7,626 nucleotides of DNA from NCBI GenBank assembly GCA_903944255.1, contig CAJARE010000130.1, positions 1-7,626 on the forward strand, in the 5' to 3' direction. The translations under genes and the position numbers were made by a program. This document shows, one piece after another, positions 1 to 6,121 of the stretch. The first letter of the stretch is position 1. Each line of letters begins with the position of its first letter. Source of the DNA: an uncultured beta proteobacterium. Lineage in GTDB: Bacteria > Pseudomonadota > Gammaproteobacteria > Burkholderiales > Burkholderiaceae. The notes below the pieces were generated by a model that saw only the letters and a program-made list of their open reading frames with translations, was not told the origin of the DNA and ran no database searches.

Positions 1-1233
1 GAATCCAAACTCTACCAAAGTATGTTTACGAGATTTGTCGCCGTTATACATTGCATTGAGCTGACCAATTAAGACATGGCTCTCATCTAAGAACATCAAC
101 GCATCATTTGGAAGGTAGTCCACTAAGGTCGGCGGGGCCTCGCCTGGCGCAGCCCCAGACAGGTGTCGTGAGTAGTTTTCAATCCCCTTACAGAAACCTA
201 ATTCGTTGAGCATCTCTAAATCAAAGCGGGTGCGCTGTTCGAGACGCTGCGCTTCCACGAGCTTGCCATCTTTAACAAACTCGTCAAGACGAGTACGCAA
301 TTCTTCTTTAATTGTTTCAATTGCCTTAAGAACCGTTTCCCGCGGAGTGACATAGTGCGAACTGGGATAGACGGTAAAGCGCGGAATCTTTTGTCGAATT
401 TTTCCTGTTAGTGGATCAAAAAATTGCAGACTCTCGACCACATCATCAAATAATTCAACGCGTACGGCCAACTCATTATGTTCAGCCGGAAAAATATCGA
501 TGGTGTCACCGCGTACTCGAAATACCCCGCGCTTGAAATCAGTTTCGTTGCGGTCATATTGCATGGCAATGAGTCGCATCAAGATGTCACGCTGACTCAT
601 CTTGTCACCTGGTCGTAATGTCATCACCATGCTGTGATAGTCGCCAGGATTACCAATGCCATAAATTGCCGATACAGTTGCTACGATGATGACATCGCGA
701 CGCTCTAACAAACTCTTCGTTGCTGATAAACGCATCTGTTCAATGTGTTCATTAATGGAAGAATCTTTTTCTATAAATAGGTCACGCTGCGGAACGTAAG
801 CTTCTGGTTGGTAATAGTCGTAATAGCTCACGAAATATTCCACAGCATTTTTGGGAAAAAACTCTCGAAATTCGCTGTATAACTGGGCCGCCAAGGTCTT
901 ATTTGGGGCAAAAATGATCGCTGGTCGGCCCGTTCTGGCAATTACATTCGCCATAGTGAAGGTTTTGCCTGACCCAGTTACTCCTAAAAGCGTTTGAAAG
1001 GTCAAACCATCGTCAATCCCCTCAACCAGGGCCTCAATAGCCTGTGGCTGGTCGCCTGCTGGAGAGAATGGCTGATAAAGCTGGTAAGGCGAGCCAGGGA
1101 AAGTCACGAATTTGGCTGGATCTAAGTCATGACCAGCTTCCCCAAGAGGGTCAGCCTCTGGGGGTTTTTTAGAAAGCTCAACTTCGGAATTTAGACCAGT
1201 TTTGGGTAACTTAGGAGGCATCTCGGCTATCAT
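1..1233 (-). CDS. uvrB: UvrABC excinuclease subunit B, N-terminal part (runs off window)
   Basis: UvrB is the DNA-damage-verifying helicase-like subunit of nucleotide excision repair; it is loaded by UvrA and then recruits UvrC. Translating the minus strand gives 411 codons without a stop. The Walker A motif GVTGSGKT is at residues 84-91, the damage-probing beta-hairpin YYDYYQPEAYVP at 137-148, and the DEAD-like motif II DESH at 383-386. These are diagnostic of UvrB. Helicase motifs IV-VI and the C-terminal UVR domain lie beyond position 1; the family is usually about 670 residues. Two in-frame ATGs are possible, at 1233 (MIAEMPPK...) and 1221 (MPPK...), and neither has a strong Shine-Dalgarno. 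I give the longer form. The protein starts with about 45 charged, proline-rich residues before the conserved FVTFPGSPYQLYQPF segment, an extension absent from E. coli UvrB but, as I recall, common in Burkholderiales. The gene is divergent from the aminotransferase at 1394. Confidence 0.97.
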   Translation of the reverse strand, partial: MIAEMPPKLPKTGLNSEVELSKKPPEADPLGEAGHDLDPAKFVTFPGSPYQLYQPFSPAGDQPQAIEALVEGIDDGLTFQTLLGVTGSGKTFTMANVIARTGRPAIIFAPNKTLAAQLYSEFREFFPKNAVEYFVSYYDYYQPEAYVPQRDLFIEKDSSINEHIEQMRLSATKSLLERRDVIIVATVSAIYGIGNPGDYHSMVMTLRPGDKMSQRDILMRLIAMQYDRNETDFKRGVFRVRGDTIDIFPAEHNELAVRVELFDDVVESLQFFDPLTGKIRQKIPRFTVYPSSHYVTPRETVLKAIETIKEELRTRLDEFVKDGKLVEAQRLEQRTRFDLEMLNELGFCKGIENYSRHLSGAAPGEAPPTLVDYLPNDALMFLDESHVLIGQLNAMYNGDKSRKHTLVEFGF

Positions 1234-1238
1234 TTCAT

Positions 1239-1257
1239 CTGTGAGTTTTCTTCACAG
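1239..1257 (-). promoter_or_regulatory. Inverted repeat just upstream of uvrB start
   Basis: CTGTGA and TCACAG form perfect 6-bp arms around a 7-base centre, ending 5 bases before the ATG at 1233. In the uvrB mRNA this would be a short hairpin with loop AGAAAAC. Its 5' side includes the only purine-rich stretch (GAAGAAAA) that could serve as a ribosome binding site. As DNA it resembles a CRP-type site (TGTGA-N6-TCACA) but with one extra central base. It also carries CTGT...ACAG ends like a LexA box but with 11 rather than 8 bases between them. The repeat is seen directly; any function is inferred. Confidence 0.4.
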
Positions 1258-1291
1258 CGAATTTTGTACAAACAATGATTTTGCCGTTTTT

Positions 1292-1319
1292 ATTTGAAAA
1301 TAGTTCATTCTGGCTTCAA
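1292..1319 (-). promoter_or_regulatory. Weak candidate sigma-70 promoter for uvrB
   Basis: On the minus strand TTGAAG (1319-1314) is separated by 16 bases from TCAAAT (1297-1292); each hexamer matches 4 of 6 consensus positions. This would give a 5' leader of about 50 bases before the ATG at 1233. The stretch is AT-rich, so such a match can arise by chance. I found no convincing promoter for the divergent aminotransferase in the same spacer. Confidence 0.22.
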
Positions 1320-1365
1320 AACTAGATAACTAATCCGAATTAAGCTGAAATTAACGTCAATTGCT

Positions 1366-1388
1366 ACCTCAATAACCTCCTACCTCCC
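1366..1388 (+). other. Pyrimidine-rich leader with ACCTC repeats before the aminotransferase start
   Basis: ACCTC occurs three times (1366, 1375, 1382), the last two extended to ACCTCC, and the tract ends 5 bases before the ATG at 1394. This is the opposite of a Shine-Dalgarno sequence: ACCTCCT is the sequence of the 16S rRNA 3' tail itself. The aminotransferase therefore has no visible ribosome binding site. The tract is directly seen; whether it regulates anything is unknown. Confidence 0.4.
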
Positions 1389-1393
1389 TACAA

Positions 1394-2593
1394 ATGACCC
1401 TGTTTGCCTCCGTTCAATTAGCCCCTAAAGATCCTATTTTTGGCCTCACAGAAGCCTATGTTGCCGACCAACGCCCCGATAAAGTGAATTTAGGGGTTGG
1501 CGTGTATTACACCGATGAAGGAAAAGTTCCTCTTTTAAAGGCAGTCATTAAGGCGGAAGAAGCTCATGTAGCAAAACATTCGCCCCGAAGTTACATTCCT
1601 ATTGAAGGCCCGAACCCCTATAACACTGCGGTCCAAAATCTATTGTTTGGAGCTGACTCAGCCCTCATCAAAGATGGTCGCGTAGTGACTGCTGAGTGTC
1701 TTGGTGGGACAGGGGCTTTGCGCGTAGGTGCTGACTTTATTAAGCGTCTTCATTTCAATGCGCCTTGCGCTATCAGCAACCCAACCTGGGAAAATCACCG
1801 AGGTATTTTTGAGTCTGCTGGTTTTGAAGTAGTTGAGTACAGCTATTTTGACGGCAAAACCCGTGGCGTTGATTTTGCAGGCATGGTGAAATCCTTAGAT
1901 TCTTTTCAAATGAACACCACAGTCTTACTACATGCGTGCTGCCATAACCCGACTGGTGCCGATATTACAGAGGCACAATGGCGTCAGGTCATTGATATTT
2001 GCAAATCGAAGAGCTTAATTCCCTTCTTGGATATGGCTTACCAAGGTTTTGCAGTAGGAATTGAACAAGATGGCATTGCTGTGCGTCTTTTTGCAGAATC
2101 TGGCATGTCCTTCTTTGTTTCTAGCTCATTCTCCAAATCATTTTCTCTATATGGTGAGCGAGTTGGTGCTTTGTCGATCGTGACACAAAGTAAGGATGAA
2201 TCCACTCGTGTCATGTCCCAATTAAAACGCATCATTCGCACAAATTATTCCAATCCACCAACCCATGGTGGAGCAATTGTGGCTGCGGTTTTAAATACAC
2301 CAGAACTACGCACCCTTTGGGAAGATGAGTTATCGCAAATGCGTGATCGCATTAAGGCAATGCGTCATGGTTTGGTTGAAAAATTAGCTGCCGCTGGAGT
2401 AAAACAAGATTTTGCTTTTATTGAACAGCAGCGTGGCATGTTTTCGTACTCAGGTTTAACAGCTGAGCAAGTAGAACGCTTACAGAAAGAAGATGGTATT
2501 TATGCCCTTTCTACTGGACGTATTTGTGTGGCGGCGCTCAATACCAAAAATATTGATAAGGTAGCCAAAGCAATCGCCCGCGTCTTAACGTAA
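1394..2593 (+). CDS. Class I aromatic/aspartate aminotransferase (PLP-dependent)
   Basis: This cytoplasmic PLP enzyme of the AspC/TyrB family moves amino groups between aspartate or aromatic amino acids and 2-oxoglutarate. Its 399 residues match the family length. All key residues are present: Trp132 stacking on PLP, Asn185 in HNPTGAD, Asp213 and Tyr216 in FLDMAY, the Schiff-base lysine Lys248 in SFSKSF, Arg256, Arg282 in IRTNYSNPP (corresponding to the side-chain carboxylate-binding Arg292 of AspC) and the alpha-carboxylate Arg376 in GRICVA. The sequence alone does not settle aspartate versus tyrosine/phenylalanine preference, so no symbol is given (aspC or tyrB are the candidates). The N-terminus MTLFASVQLAPKDPI fits relatives, so the ATG is credible although it lacks a Shine-Dalgarno. 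Two adjacent TAA codons end it, and phaZ follows 31 bp later on the same strand, probably in the same transcript. Confidence 0.95.
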   Translation: MTLFASVQLAPKDPIFGLTEAYVADQRPDKVNLGVGVYYTDEGKVPLLKAVIKAEEAHVAKHSPRSYIPIEGPNPYNTAVQNLLFGADSALIKDGRVVTAECLGGTGALRVGADFIKRLHFNAPCAISNPTWENHRGIFESAGFEVVEYSYFDGKTRGVDFAGMVKSLDSFQMNTTVLLHACCHNPTGADITEAQWRQVIDICKSKSLIPFLDMAYQGFAVGIEQDGIAVRLFAESGMSFFVSSSFSKSFSLYGERVGALSIVTQSKDESTRVMSQLKRIIRTNYSNPPTHGGAIVAAVLNTPELRTLWEDELSQMRDRIKAMRHGLVEKLAAAGVKQDFAFIEQQRGMFSYSGLTAEQVERLQKEDGIYALSTGRICVAALNTKNIDKVAKAIARVLT

Positions 2594-2615
2594 TAAGCGG
2601 ATACACTGAATTACC

Positions 2616-2621
2616 GGAGGT
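2616..2621 (+). promoter_or_regulatory. Strong Shine-Dalgarno of phaZ
   Basis: GGAGGT lies 3 bases before the phaZ ATG at 2625, a close but usable spacing. It contrasts with the upstream aminotransferase, which has no such site, and suggests that phaZ is translated independently even if it is cotranscribed. Confidence 0.7.
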
Positions 2622-2624
2622 GCC

Positions 2625-3902
2625 ATGCTATATCAGTTACACGAATTTCAAAAAGCTTTACTTCAACCCGTGAGTTCATGGGCGCGCGCTGCCTCTGAAG
2701 CATTTATTAATGCATCCAATCCCGCCTCAATGGTTCCTGGCTCTGAGCGTTTAGCTGCAAGCTATGAATTACTTTATCGCCTAGGAAAAGATTATAAGAA
2801 ACCTGAATTTGGAATTCGCGCAGTTCCTGCTCATGGTCGCGAAGTCGCAATCCATGAGATCACTACCTTAGCAAAACCATTTTGCAAACTGGTTCGCTTC
2901 AAGCGCTATTCTGATGATGTTGAAGTCATTAAAAAATTAAAAAATGATCCGGTAGTACTGGTAGTCGCTCCAATGTCTGGGCATCATGCTACTTTGTTAC
3001 GCGATACGGTTCGCACTTTATTACAAGATCACAAGGTTTACATTACTGATTGGATTGATGCTCGGGTTGTTCCCATAGAAGACGGTGAATTTAGCTTAGA
3101 TGACTATGTTCATTACATCCAAGAGTTCATCCGCACTATTGGTGCAAAAGATTTACACGTCATTTCTGTATGTCAGCCTACCGTACCTACTTTGGGTGCT
3201 ATTTCCTTAATGGCTTCAGCTGGTGAAGTCATTCCTGCATCCATGATTATGATGGGCGGCCCGATTGATGCACGTAAGTCGCCAACTGCAGTAAATAACT
3301 TGGCAGATCAAAAATCTTACAAGTGGTTTGAAAGTCACGTCATTTATAACGTACCACCAAACTATCCTGGAGCTGGTCGCCGAGTCTACCCAGGCTTTTT
3401 ACAGCACACTGGCTTTATTGCCATGAACCCACAAAACCATCTGCAATCTCACTGGGATTATTTTCAAAACTTAGTGCGGGGCGATGAACAAGATGCTGAA
3501 GGCCATATTCGCTTCTATGATGAGTACAACGCCGTACTAGATTTAGATGCGAGGTTCTATTTAGACACCATTAAGACCGTATTCCAAGACTACGCTCTAC
3601 CGAATGGAACCTGGAATGTTGCTGGGGAATTAGTTAAACCACAAGATATTAAAAAAACAGCCCTACTAACTATAGAAGGCGAGCTTGATGATATCTCTGG
3701 TAGTGGTCAAACACGTGCTGCACATGCACTGTGTACCGGCATTCCAAAAGATAACAAAGATCATTACGAAGTTGCTGGTGCCGGTCACTATGGCATCTTT
3801 GCTGGACGCCGCTGGCGCGAAAAGGTGTATCCAAAAATATCGGCTTTTATTCGCTCTCATCAGTCCAATAAAAAAACCTCTGCTAGCAATAAAGCTGCAT
3901 AA
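2625..3902 (+). CDS. phaZ: Intracellular polyhydroxyalkanoate (PHB) depolymerase
   Basis: PhaZ attacks intracellular PHB granules and releases 3-hydroxybutyrate units for use as carbon and energy. The 425-residue product begins MLYQLHEFQKALLQP, the characteristic start of Ralstonia-type PhaZ. It carries an alpha/beta hydrolase core with the nucleophile in SVCQPT. The nucleophile is Cys183 rather than serine, as known for PhaZa1 of Ralstonia eutropha. The rest of the triad is Asp355 (in GELDDISG) and His388 (in GAGHYG); all three positions coincide with the Ralstonia numbering. There is no signal peptide, consistent with an intracellular enzyme. The C-terminus is a Lys/Ser/Ala-rich tail (residues about 412-425). 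The gene probably shares a transcript with the aminotransferase upstream. No phasin or PHB synthase gene is in the window, so whether this strain stores PHB is inferred. Confidence 0.96.
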   Translation: MLYQLHEFQKALLQPVSSWARAASEAFINASNPASMVPGSERLAASYELLYRLGKDYKKPEFGIRAVPAHGREVAIHEITTLAKPFCKLVRFKRYSDDVEVIKKLKNDPVVLVVAPMSGHHATLLRDTVRTLLQDHKVYITDWIDARVVPIEDGEFSLDDYVHYIQEFIRTIGAKDLHVISVCQPTVPTLGAISLMASAGEVIPASMIMMGGPIDARKSPTAVNNLADQKSYKWFESHVIYNVPPNYPGAGRRVYPGFLQHTGFIAMNPQNHLQSHWDYFQNLVRGDEQDAEGHIRFYDEYNAVLDLDARFYLDTIKTVFQDYALPNGTWNVAGELVKPQDIKKTALLTIEGELDDISGSGQTRAAHALCTGIPKDNKDHYEVAGAGHYGIFAGRRWREKVYPKISAFIRSHQSNKKTSASNKAA

Positions 3903-3930
3903 ATTAGAGGCTCTTATGAGCCTCTAATTT
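3901..3930 (+). terminator. Perfect 13-bp stem-loop terminator after phaZ
   Basis: AAATTAGAGGCTC and its exact reverse complement surround a 4-base loop, TTAT (3914-3917). The 5' arm begins inside the phaZ TAA stop codon. Because the outer arms are AAATT/AATTT, the 3' side supplies a short U-run and the structure can act in both directions. There is no long T-tail after it. It lies only 25 bases before the rsxB ATG. Confidence 0.8.
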
Positions 3931-3955
3931 GTAGAGGAACTTTTAACTCACTCAT

Positions 3956-4642
3956 ATGAATCAAGCGAATGACCTTACCGATCGCTTGGAAGATGCACTT
4001 CCTCAAACGCAGTGCACCAAATGTGGCTACCCAGATTGCCGTGCTTATGCGCAGGCAATGGCAACAGGAACAGTGCTCCCAAACCGCTGTCCTCCCGGCG
4101 GGGTGGAAGGCATTACTCGGCTGAGTAAAATTCTGACCCCGATTTATCCTCAAGACGCCTTTGAATTGCACCCAACCATCGATCCCGATTGCGGCAAGGA
4201 GCGCCCTAGACCTGTTGCTTTGATTGACCCGCAAAAATGTATTGGTTGCACTTTGTGTATTCAGGTTTGTCCAGTAGATGCCATCGTAGGCGCCTCAAAA
4301 CAAATGCATATTGTCTTAACCGAATGGTGTACGGGTTGTGATCTTTGTATTCCACCATGTCCAGTTGACTGCATTAGCATGATCGACGTTACGGAAAGTA
4401 AAACTGGTTGGGATGCTTGGACCCCTGAATTAGCAGAAGTTTCGCGTCAACGCTATCACAATCGTGAACAGCGATTAGATCGAGAGATAAAAGATAATGA
4501 TGAGCGCCTAGCTAAAAAAGCTGCTGCAAAATTAGCTGCAGTGAATGCTGAGCAAGCCCTATCTGATGAGGCAAAAATAGAGCAAGAGCGCAAACGTGCC
4601 ATCATCGCTGCTGCTATTGCAAGGGCACAAGCAAAAAAATGA
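3956..4642 (+). CDS. rsxB: RsxB/RnfB-like soluble ferredoxin
   Basis: This is an iron-sulfur electron carrier related to the B subunit of Rsx/Rnf complexes. In its 228 residues I see an N-terminal Fe-S domain with Cys20, 23, 28 and 45 (CTKCGYPDC...RCPPGG). It is followed by two ferredoxin [4Fe-4S] motifs: CIGCTLCIQVCP at 95-106 and CTGCDLCIPPCP at 125-136. From about 160 to the end the chain is charged and Ala/Lys/Glu-rich, probably helical or coiled coil. The hydrophobic N-terminal anchor of true RnfB is missing, so the protein should be soluble. No other Rsx subunit gene is present. Its stop codon overlaps the nth start (ATGA), implying translational coupling. No good Shine-Dalgarno is at the usual distance; GAGG at 3934 is too far away. 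The start agrees with relatives. The electron donor and acceptor are unknown. Confidence 0.92.
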   Translation: MNQANDLTDRLEDALPQTQCTKCGYPDCRAYAQAMATGTVLPNRCPPGGVEGITRLSKILTPIYPQDAFELHPTIDPDCGKERPRPVALIDPQKCIGCTLCIQVCPVDAIVGASKQMHIVLTEWCTGCDLCIPPCPVDCISMIDVTESKTGWDAWTPELAEVSRQRYHNREQRLDREIKDNDERLAKKAAAKLAAVNAEQALSDEAKIEQERKRAIIAAAIARAQAKK

Positions 4643-5298
4643 TGAATCTAGAAAAGCGGCGTGCTTTTTTTGAACAACTAAAAGCTAACAACCCCAAACC
4701 AGAAACTGAGCTGGAATACAGCTCGCCATTTGAGCTATTGATTGCCGTATTGCTATCCGCACAAGCAACCGATGTTTCAGTTAATAAAGGAACTAGAAAA
4801 CTTTTTAAGATCGCCAATACCCCACAAGCACTTTTAGATCTTGGTGAAGAAGGGGTCCGCCCGTATATTCAACATATTGGTTTATTTAACTCTAAGGGAA
4901 AGCATATTCAAGAGACATGCCGCCTCTTGATTGAAAAGCATGGTGGTGAAGTTCCTCAAACACGTGAAGAGCTTGAGGCTTTACCGGGTGTGGGCAGAAA
5001 GACGGCAAATGTCATTTTAAATACTGCTTTTGGCCAAGCTACCATTGCGGTAGATACCCATATTTTTAGAGTATCTAACCGCACAGGCTTAGCTCCTGGT
5101 AAAGATGTTGTACAAGTTGAACAACAGTTATTGAAACGAGTGCCAAAAGAATATTTACTAGATGCCCATCATTGGCTAATACTGCATGGTAGGTACACAT
5201 GCAAAGCACGTAGTCCAGATTGCACACAATGTATTGTTGAGCCTTTATGTGGCTTTAAACAAAAAACTGGAAAAGGAAAAGTTCGTGGCGATATTTAA
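4639..5298 (+). CDS. nth: Endonuclease III (DNA glycosylase/AP lyase)
   Basis: Nth removes oxidised pyrimidines from DNA and cleaves at the abasic site in base excision repair. The 219 residues follow E. coli Nth closely: SSPFELLIAVLLSAQATDVSVNK at 28-50, helix-hairpin-helix LPGVGRKTAN at 115-124 with catalytic Lys121, and Asp139 in VDTHIF. The C-terminal [4Fe-4S] cluster ligands are Cys188, Cys195, Cys198 and Cys204 with the standard C-x6-C-x2-C-x5-C spacing. Starts at 4639 and at 4642 (two consecutive ATG codons) are both possible; the second gives the E. coli-like MN. The gene overlaps rsxB by 4 bases and the following DUF1841 gene by 14 bases, so the three are surely cotranscribed. A Lys/Gly-rich tail of about ten residues follows the cluster. 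Confidence 0.98.
   Translation: MMNLEKRRAFFEQLKANNPKPETELEYSSPFELLIAVLLSAQATDVSVNKGTRKLFKIANTPQALLDLGEEGVRPYIQHIGLFNSKGKHIQETCRLLIEKHGGEVPQTREELEALPGVGRKTANVILNTAFGQATIAVDTHIFRVSNRTGLAPGKDVVQVEQQLLKRVPKEYLLDAHHWLILHGRYTCKARSPDCTQCIVEPLCGFKQKTGKGKVRGDI
5273..5281 (+). promoter_or_regulatory. Shine-Dalgarno that fixes the GTG start of the DUF1841 gene
   Basis: AAGGAAAAG inside the end of nth places AGGA 7 bases before the GTG at 5285, an ideal spacing. An ATG exists in the same frame at 5186, but it would add 33 residues that read as out-of-frame nth and lack family similarity, so the GTG is preferred. Confidence 0.7.
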
Positions 5299-5716
5299 CC
5301 CAAGTCGTGAAGAGGTGCGCCGTTTTTTCTGTAATACATGGAAAAAGAGGGTCAACAATCAGATCCTTGACTCAATGGAAAATCTGGCGGGTGATTGGAT
5401 GGAGCAACACCCTGAATACCATAAGCTACTGACAGATCCTGAGGGTGCCCTAGGACAAGATTACACCCCTGAGCGTGGCGAAACCAATCCATTCTTACAC
5501 CTCTCGATGCATCTCTCTATTAGTGAGCAGATCTCCATCGATCAACCTAGTGGTATTCGTGAAATTGCAGAAAAACTGACTAAAACATTAGGTTCAGAAC
5601 ATGAAGCTCAGCATCGCATTATGGAATGCCTTGGACAAGTCATGTGGGAAGCACAGCGTGAAGGAAAACCACTTGATCCCGAAAGCTACCTAGAATCGCT
5701 CAGAAAACTAGTTTAG
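5285..5716 (+). CDS. DUF1841 family protein, function unknown
   Basis: The 143-residue product starts (V/M)AIFNPSREEVRRFF, the typical beginning of DUF1841 proteins of beta- and gammaproteobacteria. No function is established to my knowledge. It is a soluble, mostly helical protein with no signal peptide or membrane segment. Visible conserved blocks are HPEYH at 42-46, NPFLHLSMHLSISEQ at 68-82, IDQP at 85-88, HEAQH at 106-110 and WEAQREG at 121-127. Three of these are HxxxH motifs (His42/46, His72/76, His106/110), a spacing suited to metal binding on a helix; that reading is my inference. It overlaps the end of nth by 14 bases and is therefore probably coupled to it. It ends 12 bp from the convergent DUF35 gene, with no strong terminator between them. 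Confidence 0.88.
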   Translation: MAIFNPSREEVRRFFCNTWKKRVNNQILDSMENLAGDWMEQHPEYHKLLTDPEGALGQDYTPERGETNPFLHLSMHLSISEQISIDQPSGIREIAEKLTKTLGSEHEAQHRIMECLGQVMWEAQREGKPLDPESYLESLRKLV

Positions 5717-5728
5717 AAAGTTGACTGA

Positions 5729-6121
5729 CTAGACCGGCTCAAACAGATGGGTTTTTTGACCATCCTGCGTCTCCTGAAATACCACCTTCACTTTTTGGCC
5801 AACACGAATTGCATCAAAATCACAATTCGTCAGATGCGTCAGTAAAGAAATACCTTCATTTAATTTCACATATGCCATAGCGAAGGGAACTTCTACCCCG
5901 CGCCTCATCACGGTATAGGAATAAATTTCTCCAAGACCTTTTGACTCAACCCAAGTCGTCTCATTGCTTCCACAATGAGGACAAATAGATCGCGGGTAGT
6001 AATGAGACTCTTTGCAACTATTACATAACTTCAAAATGAGTCGATTTTCTTGAGCAGCATCCCAAAAGGGCTTATTTTCTGGATTACTAATGGGACTTGG
6101 CAGGCGATGTGCTTGACTCAT
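5729..6121 (-). CDS. Zn-ribbon/OB-fold DUF35 protein, partner of the thiolase-like enzyme
   Basis: This 130-residue protein has the two-part DUF35 build. An N-terminal helix (NKPFWDAAQENRL, about 16-28) leads into a rubredoxin-like zinc ribbon with Cys33, Cys36, Cys47 and Cys50 (CNSC and CPHC). An OB-fold of acyl-CoA-binding type spans about 58-130 (GLGEIYSYTVMRRG..., then FAMAYVKLNEG). DUF35 proteins typically bind a thiolase-like partner; in steroid-degrading actinobacteria ChsH2-type DUF35 domains are needed by the Ltp2 aldolase. Here the ATG overlaps the stop of the thiolase-like gene as ATGA, so the two proteins are very likely made together and form a complex. The substrate is unknown. 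Confidence 0.9.
   Translation of the reverse strand: MSQAHRLPSPISNPENKPFWDAAQENRLILKLCNSCKESHYYPRSICPHCGSNETTWVESKGLGEIYSYTVMRRGVEVPFAMAYVKLNEGISLLTHLTNCDFDAIRVGQKVKVVFQETQDGQKTHLFEPV

Noticed and set aside
1239..1257. LexA (SOS) box upstream of uvrB
   Set aside because: CTGT and ACAG are present but 11 bases apart; the proteobacterial LexA box needs 8.
1294..1334. Promoter for the aminotransferase (TTGAAA at 1294)
   Set aside because: No acceptable -10 hexamer at 16-18 bases; AT-rich spacer makes chance matches likely.
2038..2241. Minus-strand open frame inside the aminotransferase
   Set aside because: Fully antisense to a well-supported gene; no recognisable protein features.
3666..4234. 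Open frames at 3666-3860 (minus), 3685-3927 (plus) and 3914-4234 (minus)
   Set aside because: They are shadows of phaZ and rsxB in other frames and lack family similarity; two of them run through the terminator hairpin.
4614..4817. Minus-strand open frame across the rsxB-nth junction
   Set aside because: Antisense to two conserved genes; no supporting start signal or similarity.
5186..5284. ATG at 5186 as start of the DUF1841 gene
   Set aside because: It would add 33 residues lying entirely over nth with no family similarity; the GTG at 5285 has a well-placed Shine-Dalgarno and gives the usual family N-terminus.
5708..5732. Possible terminator between the convergent genes (CTAGT...ACTAG followed by TTTT on the minus strand)
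   Set aside because: Only a 5-bp AT-rich stem with a 15-base loop; too weak to call.
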